From positions 1 to 10,044 of the forward strand of contig QGSR01000050.1 in NCBI GenBank assembly GCA_003387805.1: a stretch of 10,044 nucleotides of DNA. The letters run 5' to 3'. A program made the translations under genes and the position numbers. The stretch is from Bacillota bacterium (GTDB taxonomy: Bacteria > Bacillota > Limnochordia > Limnochordales > ZCTH02-B6). Below, piece by piece: positions 1 to 6,085 of the stretch. Position 1 is the stretch's first letter. Each line of letters begins with the position of its first letter. The notes under the pieces were generated by a model that ran no database searches, was not told the DNA's origin, and saw only the letters and a program-made list of their open reading frames with translations.

Positions 1-87
1 CGCTCCCGGCGGCTGGCCGCCGCCGCGGACATGGCCGCGCACCTGACGCCGCCGGACCGGACCGACCCGGGTCCGGTCCGGGACTGA
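1..87 (+). CDS. C-terminal tail of an upstream gene, possibly murG
   Basis: An open frame enters from the left edge and ends at a TGA at 85-87, giving 28 residues that begin RSRRLAAAADMAAHL. Almost every codon ends in G or C, as in the genes that follow, so it is very likely coding. Its stop overlaps the start of the murB ribosome site (GAGGAGGG near 86-93), suggesting translational coupling. The SRRL plus alanine-rich helix is compatible with the end of MurG (undecaprenyl-PP-MurNAc-pentapeptide GlcNAc transferase), which commonly precedes murB in Bacillota. Too little is present to be sure, and MurC or another cell-wall gene is possible. Confidence 0.55.
   Translation, partial: RSRRLAAAADMAAHLTPPDRTDPGPVRD
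52..81 (+). repeat. Perfect 12-bp inverted repeat at the end of the upstream gene
   Basis: Arms 52-63 and 70-81 are perfect reverse complements around the 6-nt loop GACCCG. As RNA this is a very stable hairpin that ends 4 nt before the upstream stop codon and just ahead of the murB ribosome site. No U-run follows, so an intrinsic terminator is unlikely. It may affect translation of murB or mRNA processing, or be a chance product of repeated CCGGAC units in GC-rich coding DNA. Confidence 0.5.
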
Positions 88-101
88 GGAGGGCGCAGCC
101 G

Positions 102-1010
102 GTGAACGAGCTGGCGGCCCGCCTGCGGCGGGAAGTGCGCGGGCAAATCCTCTTGAATGAGCCGTTGAGCCCTTATACCAGCTGGCGGCTGGGCGGCCCC
201 GCGGACGTGCTGGTGCTGCCCGCGTCGCTGGACGACGTCGCGGCCGTGCAGGAGCTGGCGCGGGAGAGGGGCGTGCCCGTGACGGTGCTGGGCGGCGGCA
301 GCAACGTCCTTATCGCCGATTCCGGCCTGCGGGGCGTCGTGGTGCGCATCGGGCGCCCGCTGAGCGCCGTGCGCATCACCGACGACGTCGTCGAGGCCGA
401 GTGCGGCGCGCCCTTTCCGCGGATCGGCCGGCTGACGGTGCAGCGCGGCCTGACGGGCCTGGAGTTTGCCGGCGGGGTGCCGGGCACCTTAGGCGGCGCC
501 CTCGCGATGAACGCGGGCGCGCACGACCAGTCGACGGCCGCGGTGGTCCTCGAAGTGACGGCCGTGGACGCCCGGGGCCGGGTGGTCAGGTTGTCCCGGG
601 AGGACATGGATTTCTCCTACCGCTCCAGCCGGCTCCAGAAGGAGCCCGGCCTCGTCGCCGTCAAGGCGAAGCTGCGCCTTAGGGAGGCTTCCCCCGCGGA
701 AGTGCGCGAGCGCATGCGGGCCTTCATGGAGCGAAGGCGGCGGACTCAGCCCGTGGGCACGAAAAACGCCGGCAGCGTGTTCAAGAACCCGCCCGGCGAC
801 TTTGCGGGGCGGCTGGTGGAGGCCGCGGGCTGCAAAGGCATGGCGGTAGGCGACGCGATGGTTTCTCCCATGCACGCCAACTTCATCATCAACCGGGGCG
901 CGGCCACCGCCGACGACGTGCGGCGGCTCATCGAAAAGGTGCAGACGGCGGTGTTCGAGCGGTTCGGCGTGGAGCTCGCGCCGGAAGTGCGCATGCTCGG
1001 CTTCGCCTGA
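102..1010 (+). CDS. murB: MurB, UDP-N-acetylenolpyruvoylglucosamine reductase
   Basis: The 302-residue cytoplasmic FAD enzyme reduces UDP-GlcNAc-enolpyruvate to UDP-MurNAc with NADPH, the second committed step of peptidoglycan precursor synthesis. The FAD-binding half shows YTSWRLGGPAD (residues 25-35), GGGSN (64-68) and GVPGTLGGALAMNAGA (125-140). The substrate half shows YRSSRL (173-178) and NAGSVFKNP (222-230), whose Ser225 is the expected proton donor, and a C-terminal APEVRMLG with Glu295 as the other catalytic residue. Length and the compact YR-S segment fit the short type II MurB typical of Bacillota. The start is GTG at 102, about 8 nt after GAGGAGGG; the frame has no better start. 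Only 14 nt separate it from murA, so the two are surely cotranscribed. Confidence 0.96.
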   Translation: MNELAARLRREVRGQILLNEPLSPYTSWRLGGPADVLVLPASLDDVAAVQELARERGVPVTVLGGGSNVLIADSGLRGVVVRIGRPLSAVRITDDVVEAECGAPFPRIGRLTVQRGLTGLEFAGGVPGTLGGALAMNAGAHDQSTAAVVLEVTAVDARGRVVRLSREDMDFSYRSSRLQKEPGLVAVKAKLRLREASPAEVRERMRAFMERRRRTQPVGTKNAGSVFKNPPGDFAGRLVEAAGCKGMAVGDAMVSPMHANFIINRGAATADDVRRLIEKVQTAVFERFGVELAPEVRMLGFA

Positions 1011-1024
1011 ATAGAGGTGTTGAC

Positions 1025-2323
1025 ATGCAGGGGATGTGGATTCGGGGCGGGCGGCCGCTCCGGGGCGTGTGGCGGGTTTCCGGGGCGAAGAACGCGGCGC
1101 TGAAAATGATGGCCGCGGCGCTGATGGCCACGGAAAAGTGCGTCATCACCGACGTGCCCGCCATCAACGACGTGCGGACGATGATGGGCGTCATGCGGCA
1201 TTTGGGTGCGGACGTGCAGCTGCATCCCAACGGCCGCCTGGACATCGTCCCGCCCGCCGTGGACGCCTGGGAGGCGCCGGAGCATCTGGTGCGGCAAATG
1301 CGGGCGTCGGTCCTGGTCATGGGCCCGGTGCTGGCCAAGACCGGCCGCGTGCGCATCGCGCTGCCCGGCGGCTGCGCCATCGGCCCGCGGCCCATTGACC
1401 TGCACCTGCGGGGCCTGCGTCTGATGGGCGCCCGCATCGTCGAGGAGCGAGGCTTCGTGGAGGCCCACGCGGCGCGGCTGCGGGGCGCGGAGATTCAGCT
1501 GGACTTTCCCAGCGTCGGGGCCACTGAAAACCTGATGATGGCCGCCACGCTGGCCACAGGCACCACCGTCATCCGCAACGCCGCCCGGGAGCCCGAAATC
1601 ATCGACCTGCAGACGTTTTTGAACAGTATGGGCGCGAAAGTGGTGGGCGCCGGGACGGACACCATCCGCGTCGTCGGCGTGGAGGGGCTGCGGGGGGCGC
1701 GGCACGCGGTCATGCCCGACCGCATCGAGGCCGGCACGGCCATGGTGGCCGCGGCCGTCACCGGCGGGGACATTGTGGTGCAAAACGTCATTCCCGAGCA
1801 TCTGGAAGCGGTGACGGCCAAGCTGCGGGAGGCGGGCGTGGAGGTGGCGCCGGCCGGGCCCGGCGGGCTGCGGGTGCGGGGATCGGGCCGGCCGCGGTCC
1901 TTTTACGTGCGCACGCAGCCCCACCCGGGCTTTCCGACCGACATGCAGCCGCAGTTCATGGCGCTCGCGTCGGTGGCCGAAGGTTCCAGCATCATCAAGG
2001 AAACGGTGTACACCAGCCGCATGAAGCACGCGGACGAACTGCGGCGCATGGGCGCCGACATCGTGGTGGACGGGTCCGTCGCGGTGGTGCGGGGCGTGGA
2101 GCGGCTGACGGGCGCGGTGGTGGAGGCGCCCGACTTGCGGGCCGGCGCCGCGCTGGTGCCGGCGGGCCGGGCTGGCGACGGCGAACCCGTTGTCGAGGGG
2201 CCGGAGCGCTCCGACCGGGGCTACGAGCTCTTCGAGGAGAAGCTGCAGGCCGTCGGAGCGGAAGTGCGCCGCATGGCCGAGGACACGCCGGTGGCGGGCG
2301 GGCGCCCGCTGGTCAGCGTCTGA
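1025..2323 (+). CDS. murA: MurA, UDP-N-acetylglucosamine 1-carboxyvinyltransferase
   Basis: The 432-residue cytoplasmic enzyme transfers enolpyruvate from PEP to UDP-GlcNAc, the first committed step of peptidoglycan synthesis and the step before MurB. Visible hallmarks are SGAKNAALK with substrate-binding Lys22, the active-site loop [10 protein letters not shown] with Cys117 (the residue alkylated by fosfomycin), [10 protein letters not shown] with Asp306 as the likely catalytic aspartate, and DLRAGAALV near 370-378. The retained cysteine predicts a fosfomycin-sensitive enzyme; this is inference. Length is slightly above the usual 417-420, mostly from a C-terminal extension ([12 protein letters not shown]). 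The ATG at 1025 follows a modest ribosome site, AGAGGTG. The stop TGA shares its last base with the ftsQ ATG. Confidence 0.97.
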   Translation: MQGMWIRGGRPLRGVWRVSGAKNAALKMMAAALMATEKCVITDVPAINDVRTMMGVMRHLGADVQLHPNGRLDIVPPAVDAWEAPEHLVRQMRASVLVMGPVLAKTGRVRIALPGGCAIGPRPIDLHLRGLRLMGARIVEERGFVEAHAARLRGAEIQLDFPSVGATENLMMAATLATGTTVIRNAAREPEIIDLQTFLNSMGAKVVGAGTDTIRVVGVEGLRGARHAVMPDRIEAGTAMVAAAVTGGDIVVQNVIPEHLEAVTAKLREAGVEVAPAGPGGLRVRGSGRPRSFYVRTQPHPGFPTDMQPQFMALASVAEGSSIIKETVYTSRMKHADELRRMGADIVVDGSVAVVRGVERLTGAVVEAPDLRAGAALVPAGRAGDGEPVVEGPERSDRGYELFEEKLQAVGAEVRRMAEDTPVAGGRPLVSV

Positions 2324-3006
2324 TGAACGCCCGCGCCCACGCACCCCGGTCGGCGGAAGAGCCCCGTGTCATCCTGGCGCTGCTGGGCCTGCTGGCGGCG
2401 GCGGGCTTGTACGCGTTTTTGCAGTCGCCGTTTTTCGCGCTGGCCGACGTCCGGGTCGAAGGCTGGCGCACGGTGCCGCCCGAAGAGGTGGTGGCGCTGA
2501 GCGGCGTCCGCTACGGGGACAACCTCCTGCGGGTGGACATGCCCAAGGCCGCCGCGGCGGTGGAGCGCCATCCCCGCATCGAGCGGGCCGCGGTGCGGCG
2601 CAGCCTGCCGGGCACCCTGGTCATCGGCGTGGTGGAGTACGAGCCGTTGCTGCTGGCGGTGTCCGACGAGGACGCGGCCGCGCTGGCCTACGACGGCACG
2701 CGCATTCCGGTCACGGAGGAGGAAGCCGCGCGCCTTCCGGTGTTTTACGGCGAGCCCGATGCGGTGCCGCCGGAGCTCTTGCGCGTCGCCGGGCTGCTGC
2801 CGCCGGACATTCATCGGCGCGTCCTGGTGATGGAGGCCGAGGGCGGCCTGGTGCTGCGAACCCGCACGGGGGAGACGGTGCTGCTGGGCGACGGGGAGAA
2901 CCTGTCCCGCAAGCTGGGCATCGCCGTGGACCTGCTGCGCCAGGACCGCTATGCCGTCATCGACGTCCGTTTTCCCGCCTCTCCCGCCGTGCGCCCGGCG
3001 CAATAA
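2323..3006 (+). CDS. ftsQ: FtsQ/DivIB, division-septum membrane protein
   Basis: This 227-residue protein is a bitopic membrane component of the divisome that links FtsL/FtsB (DivIC) to septal wall synthesis. A short N-terminal cytoplasmic stretch (1-14) is followed by one transmembrane helix (about 15-36). A POTRA domain comes next (about 38-106, from FALADVRVEGW to the VVEYEP strand, with the typical GDNLLRVDM and HPRIERAAVRRSLPG). The beta domain ends with VIDVRFPASPAV, the family's usual DLR/DVR-type strand. Length is close to the short FtsQ forms. Its ATG overlaps the murA stop by one base (TGATG), so translation is coupled. It is the last gene of the murB-murA-ftsQ run before a 121-nt gap. 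Confidence 0.92.
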   Translation: MNARAHAPRSAEEPRVILALLGLLAAAGLYAFLQSPFFALADVRVEGWRTVPPEEVVALSGVRYGDNLLRVDMPKAAAAVERHPRIERAAVRRSLPGTLVIGVVEYEPLLLAVSDEDAAALAYDGTRIPVTEEEAARLPVFYGEPDAVPPELLRVAGLLPPDIHRRVLVMEAEGGLVLRTRTGETVLLGDGENLSRKLGIAVDLLRQDRYAVIDVRFPASPAVRPAQ

Positions 3007-3032
3007 AAACCGCCGGCCGCGCGCCGAGACTG

Positions 3033-3061
3033 CAAGGGATCTCCCTTGATCTGTGGAATAA
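3033..3061 (+). promoter_or_regulatory. Candidate sigma-H-type promoter upstream of ftsZ
   Basis: GTGGAATAA at 3053-3061 fits the sigma-H -10 pattern RnnGAATWW at every position. Eleven bases upstream, CAAGGGATC (3033-3041) is a partial match to the -35 pattern RnAGGAWWW. A start near 3068 would leave a leader of about 60 nt before the strong ribosome site AGGAGG at 3113-3118. In B. subtilis the ftsA-ftsZ operon has a sigma-H promoter that raises FtsZ at the onset of sporulation, so the position makes sense. A small perfect hairpin (CAAGGG-ATCT-CCCTTG, 3033-3048) overlaps the -35. The consensus match was made by eye from memory. Confidence 0.4.
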
Positions 3062-3127
3062 AGCAGGAACCGGAAGTCGGCGTCGCGTTCGTCGCACGGT
3101 ACCGCCCTGCTTAGGAGGCTTGAGTCC

Positions 3128-4180
3128 ATGTTCGAGTTTGACGAAGTGCAAAGCCAGTTCGCCCGCATCAAGGTGGTCGGGGTAGGCGGCGGTGGTCAGA
3201 ACGCGATCAATCGCATGATCGACGCCGGCCTGCAAGGGGTGGAGTTTGCGGCCCTGAACACGGACGCGCAGGCGCTCATGATGTCCAACGCGTCGGTGAA
3301 GCTGCGCATCGGCGAAAAGCTGACCCGCGGGCTGGGCGCCGGGTCCAATCCCGAGATCGGCCAGAAGGCCGCCGAAGAGAGCCGCGAAGAGATCCGGGCC
3401 TTGCTGGAAGGCGCGGACATGGTGTTCGTCACCGCGGGCATGGGCGGCGGCACGGGCACCGGCGGCGCGCCCATCGTCGCGGAGGTGGCCCGGGAAGTCA
3501 ACGCGCTGACCGTCGGCGTCGTGACCAAGCCCTTCACTTTCGAGGGCCGCCGTCGCCAGCAGCAGGCCGAACAGGGCATCGAACGCCTGCGGGAGAAAGT
3601 GGACACGCTCATCGTCATTCCCAACGACCGGCTGCTGCAGGTGGCGGAAAAGCGGACGTCCATTCTGGACGCGTTCAAGCTGGCCGACGACGTGCTGCGC
3701 CAGGGCGTGCAAGGCATCTCGGACCTGATCACGGTTCCCGGCCTCATCAACCTCGACTTCGCCGACGTGCGCACCATCATGGACAACGCGGGCTCGGCGC
3801 TGATGGGCATCGGTGTCGCCTCGGGAGAGGACCGGGCGGTGAAAGCCGCCAAAGCCGCCGTGTCCAGCCCCTTGCTGGAGGCGTCCATCGAGGGCGCCAG
3901 GGGCATTTTGCTCAACATCACCGGCAGCTCCAACCTCGGGCTGTTCGAGGTCAACGACGCGGCCGAGATCATCGCCGAGGCGGCCGACCCCGAAGCCAAC
4001 ATCATTTTCGGCGCCGTCATCGACGAAACGCTGCGGGACGAAGTGCGGGTCACGGTCATCGCCACGGGCTTCGACGGCGCGGGCAGCCGGCGCCGCACGG
4101 GGCTGCGGGAGCTGGAGATTCCGACCTTCAACAACGACGATCTGGATATTCCGGCCTTTCTGCGCCGCCGCTCGTCGTGA
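3128..4180 (+). CDS. ftsZ: FtsZ, tubulin-like cell-division GTPase
   Basis: This 350-residue cytoplasmic GTPase polymerises into the Z-ring at midcell, and at the pole during sporulation. The N-terminal GTPase domain opens with [17 protein letters not shown] (14-30) and carries the tubulin signature GGGTGTGG (107-114) and the NDRLL segment (166-170). The T7 synergy loop [11 protein letters not shown] (208-218) holds the catalytic aspartates Asp210 and Asp213, which complete the neighbouring subunit's GTPase site. The globular core ends near FDG (315-317). The conserved C-terminal peptide [11 protein letters not shown] (338-348), docking site for FtsA, SepF and similar partners, follows after a linker of only about 20 residues. 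That is shorter than the roughly 50 residues of B. subtilis FtsZ. ATG at 3128 lies 9 nt after AGGAGG. No ftsA lies upstream. Confidence 0.98.
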   Translation: MFEFDEVQSQFARIKVVGVGGGGQNAINRMIDAGLQGVEFAALNTDAQALMMSNASVKLRIGEKLTRGLGAGSNPEIGQKAAEESREEIRALLEGADMVFVTAGMGGGTGTGGAPIVAEVAREVNALTVGVVTKPFTFEGRRRQQQAEQGIERLREKVDTLIVIPNDRLLQVAEKRTSILDAFKLADDVLRQGVQGISDLITVPGLINLDFADVRTIMDNAGSALMGIGVASGEDRAVKAAKAAVSSPLLEASIEGARGILLNITGSSNLGLFEVNDAAEIIAEAADPEANIIFGAVIDETLRDEVRVTVIATGFDGAGSRRRTGLRELEIPTFNNDDLDIPAFLRRRSS

Positions 4181-4192
4181 CGCGGCGGCGCA
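4161..4192. terminator. Hairpin between convergent ftsZ and sigE, candidate terminator
   Basis: A perfect 11-bp inverted repeat (4161-4171 and 4182-4192, core GCGCCGCCGC/GCGGCGGCGC) encloses a 10-nt loop holding the last codons and stop of ftsZ. The sigE stop is only 8 nt away at 4200. Convergent genes often share such a hairpin as a bidirectional transcript end. A short CCCTTTA tract follows on the plus strand. No real U-run exists on either side, so it may be a weak terminator or an mRNA 3'-end stabiliser. Confidence 0.4.
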
Positions 4193-4199
4193 CGGCCCT

Positions 4200-4937
4200 T
4201 TAGGCGCCTTCCATCCGCTGCATCTCGACCCGCAGCTTTTGCAGAATGCGCTTCTCGAGCCGGGAAATGTACGACTGAGAAATGCCCAGCAGGTCCGCCA
4301 CTTCCTTCTGCGTCCTGGCGCGCCCGCCGTTGTGCAGGCCGAAGCGCAGCCTCACGATGCGGCGTTCCCTTTGCGTCAGTCGATCCAGCGCCATGCCCAG
4401 CAGGTCTTTGTCCACTTCCTCCTCCAGCCGCCGCAGGACGTCGCTCTCGACGCCGATGACGTCGGAGAGCAGCAGCTCGTTGCCGTCCCAGTCCGTGTTC
4501 AGCGGCTCGTCGAAGGACACCTCCGCCCGCGTTTTCGCGTTGCGCCGCAGGAACATCAGGATCTCGTTTTCGATGCAGCGCGAGGCGTACGTGGCCAGCT
4601 TGATATTCTTTCCCGGATCGAACGTATTAACCGCCTTGATGAGTCCGATGGTGCCGATGGAAACCAGATCCTCCACCGAAATGCCCGTGTTCTCGAACTT
4701 GCGGGCGATGTAGACGACCAGCCGCAGGTTGCGCTCGATGAGCGGCGTGCGGGCCGAGCCGTCGCCGCGGCGCAGCCGGTCCATCAGCGCCGCTTCCTCC
4801 TCGCCGGTCAGCGGCGGCGGGAGCACCTCGGTGCTGCCGATGTACAGCACCGCCGGCGGCGGCATGATCCGGCGGGCCAGGCCCAGGGCCCACCAGCGCA
4901 GCAGCCAGCGTCGCTTAATAGTGCGAAGGGGCGTCAC
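4200..4937 (-). CDS. sigE: Pro-sigma-E, mother-cell sporulation sigma factor precursor
   Basis: This 245-residue sigma-70 family protein directs early mother-cell transcription after polar septation. An N-terminal pro-region (about 1-31) with two lysine/arginine clusters and a [10 protein letters not shown] amphipathic segment would tether the inactive form to the membrane. Processing is expected just before [12 protein letters not shown] (32-43), matching YIGGSEALPPPL of B. subtilis. Region 2 reads [16 protein letters not shown] (70-85), [17 protein letters not shown] (90-106) and [15 protein letters not shown] (113-127). The helix-turn-helix of region 4.2 is [20 protein letters not shown] (211-230). 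GTG at 4937 lies inside the end of spoIIGA, 10 nt after AAGGAGG, so the two are translated together. The Glu25 of the B. subtilis pro-sequence appears replaced by Ala29, next to an unusual PPP. Confidence 0.97.
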   Translation of the reverse strand: MTPLRTIKRRWLLRWWALGLARRIMPPPAVLYIGSTEVLPPPLTGEEEAALMDRLRRGDGSARTPLIERNLRLVVYIARKFENTGISVEDLVSIGTIGLIKAVNTFDPGKNIKLATYASRCIENEILMFLRRNAKTRAEVSFDEPLNTDWDGNELLLSDVIGVESDVLRRLEEEVDKDLLGMALDRLTQRERRIVRLRFGLHNGGRARTQKEVADLLGISQSYISRLEKRILQKLRVEMQRMEGA

Positions 4938-5913
4938 CGGTTCGCGGCCTCCTTGAGAAGTATTGGGCCGCCGGCTCCTCCCGGGCGTCCCCGGCCAGGA
5001 CAGTCCGCAGCAAGTCGGGATGGACGAGGGCCCGGTACGAGCCGTCGGGATCCAGCGGCCCTTTGCAGACGGCCAGGATGCAGTCGCCCGCGGGCGTCGG
5101 GCGGCCCTCCCAGACCAGCCGCACCGCGTCGGGGCGAAAGCCGATCAACAGCCCGTGCCGGCGCCCGATGGATGAAAACGGGATGACGCGAAAGCGGGCC
5201 GACCAGCGCTCGGAGGCCAGGAGCCGCTCCACCGCGCTCAAGTCGCCGCTCTCCATCCGTTCCACGGCGGGACGCACGTCGCCGGGCAGCAAGTCCGCCA
5301 GCGTTTCCTGTTCCACCACCACCACGGGCCGGCCCGTCAGCGGATCGCGCAGCCGGTTGCCCGTGTCCACCAATGCCATCATCCGGCGGCAGCGGCCGCC
5401 GAGCTCGATCTCCAGCGGCAGCTGGTACAGCTGCTGCCAAATGCGCCGCTGCAGCACGCCCCAGCCCAGCTCGGCCACGGCCAAAATCGCGCCGCCCGCC
5501 GCGAGGAAGCCCGCCACCGAATCGGGCGCGCCGCCGCTGCCGAACAGAAAGGAGGCGGCCGTGCCCGCGCCCGCGGCGACGAAGCCGATGCCGTAAAAGT
5601 GTGCCCCGATGGCCAGCAGCCGGCGGACGGGGCGGGCTCCGAAGGCGACGACTAGCATCGCGGCCGAAACGAGGAACACGACGGGCACCAGGCGCAGATG
5701 GCCGTAGCCGGGCAAGACGCCCGCACCGGCCAGCGTGTGCGCCACGAAATAGCCCGCGCCCAGCAGCGCCGCGGCCGCCAGACGGCCCGCTGACGCGGGC
5801 GCGCGGGCCACTTCCGCGGTGGCCCAGAGCAGCATGTAGTCAAAGATCAGCGCGGCGACGGCCTGGAGCATCAGCGCATCCATCCAGATGACGGTTCCGG
5901 CGCCGCCGCCCAT
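4915..5913 (-). CDS. spoIIGA: SpoIIGA, membrane aspartic protease that activates pro-sigma-E
   Basis: This 332-residue mother-cell protease sits in the sporulation septum and cuts the pro-sequence from sigma-E when triggered by forespore SpoIIR. The N-terminal half (about 10-155) is strongly hydrophobic, with about five membrane spans beginning [20 protein letters not shown]. The C-terminal half is the retropepsin-like domain. Its catalytic motif [18 protein letters not shown] places the active Asp at residue 183, and the later [19 protein letters not shown] is a second conserved stretch. A family length of about 300-310 makes this one slightly long, with a polar C-terminal tail. ATG at 5913 is preferred over ATG at 5919 because it lies 8 nt rather than 2 nt after AGGAGG. 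The gene overlaps sigE by 23 nt and forms an operon with it. Confidence 0.95.
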   Translation of the reverse strand: MGGGAGTVIWMDALMLQAVAALIFDYMLLWATAEVARAPASAGRLAAAALLGAGYFVAHTLAGAGVLPGYGHLRLVPVVFLVSAAMLVVAFGARPVRRLLAIGAHFYGIGFVAAGAGTAASFLFGSGGAPDSVAGFLAAGGAILAVAELGWGVLQRRIWQQLYQLPLEIELGGRCRRMMALVDTGNRLRDPLTGRPVVVVEQETLADLLPGDVRPAVERMESGDLSAVERLLASERWSARFRVIPFSSIGRRHGLLIGFRPDAVRLVWEGRPTPAGDCILAVCKGPLDPDGSYRALVHPDLLRTVLAGDAREEPAAQYFSRRPRTGDAPSHY

Positions 5914-5921
5914 GGGCATCG

Positions 5922-5927
5922 CCTCCT
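5922..5927 (-). promoter_or_regulatory. Ribosome site that decides the spoIIGA start
   Basis: The minus strand reads AAAGGAGGCGATGCCCATG. Two in-frame ATGs follow the AGGAGG at 5927-5922. The first, at 5919, is only 2 nt away, too close for normal initiation. The second, at 5913, is 8 nt away. The annotated start is therefore 5913. Confidence 0.75.
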
Positions 5928-5940
5928 TTCACGCGCGGCT

Positions 5941-6000
5941 CGGACGGTTCGTCCGTGGCACAATCTTATTACCCCGTCCGGGGAGCGATTCCTGCGTCCG
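5941..6000. repeat. Cluster of CGTCCG hexamers in the spoIIGA-sigG control region
   Basis: CGTCCG occurs at 5950-5955, 5975-5980 and 5995-6000, and its reverse complement CGGACG at 5941-5946. The first two sites form a perfect inverted repeat, CGGACG-GTT-CGTCCG (5941-5955), in the spoIIGA leader. The middle copy lies in the spacer of the sigma-H-like promoter and sits in CCCC-GTCC-GGGG; the last abuts that promoter's -35 region. Four copies in 60 bp, roughly two helical turns apart, could be an operator. None matches the Spo0A box (TGTCGAA/TTCGACA) well. GC-rich chance is not excluded. Confidence 0.4.
5966..5995 (-). promoter_or_regulatory. Candidate sigma-H-like promoter for spoIIGA-sigE
   Basis: On the minus strand GCAGGAATC (5995-5987) matches the sigma-H -35 pattern RnAGGAWWW except at the last base. 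After 12 nt, GGGTAATAA (5974-5966) matches the -10 pattern RnnGAATWW except for T in place of G. The predicted start near 5958 leaves a leader of about 45 nt. In B. subtilis spoIIG uses sigma-A with Spo0A at an unusually spaced promoter, so a sigma-H type here would be different. A weak sigma-A reading (TAAGAT as -10, without a good -35) is the alternative. Confidence 0.4.
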
Positions 6001-6007
6001 TTGTACA

Positions 6008-6026
6008 CAGACTTCGGAATAGTCTG
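6008..6026. repeat. Inverted repeat CAGACT-N7-AGTCTG over the sigG promoter -35
   Basis: Perfect 6-bp arms at 6008-6013 and 6021-6026 surround a 7-nt centre that contains most of the -35 element GAATA (6017-6021). The symmetry and spacing resemble a dimeric regulator's operator. A second, shorter one (CCTGC 6033-6037, GCAGG 6054-6058) encloses the -10. No known sporulation regulator site is recognised. Confidence 0.35.
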
Positions 6027-6047
6027 GACAAACCTGCGGCAATACTG
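6017..6047 (+). promoter_or_regulatory. Forespore (sigma-F/sigma-G type) promoter of sigG
   Basis: GGCAATACTG at 6038-6047 satisfies the sigma-F -10 pattern GGNRANAHTR at all ten positions. Sixteen bases upstream, GAATA (6017-6021) fits the sigma-G -35 pattern GHATR fully and the sigma-F pattern GYWTA at four of five. The predicted start near 6054 gives a leader of about 32 nt carrying the GAGGGGG ribosome site. B. subtilis spoIIIG (sigG) is likewise switched on by sigma-F and then by sigma-G itself, so element, strand, distance and downstream gene all agree. The match was made by eye. Confidence 0.7.
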
Positions 6048-6085
6048 ATGACAGCAGGCTGAAGCGACGAGGGGGCCCCGGGCGG

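Noticed and set aside
746..2344. Long minus-strand open frame (about 530 codons) opposite murB and murA
   Set aside because: It is a mirror of the GC-rich codon pattern of two certain genes; the translation is His/Arg/Pro-rich with no recognisable domain.
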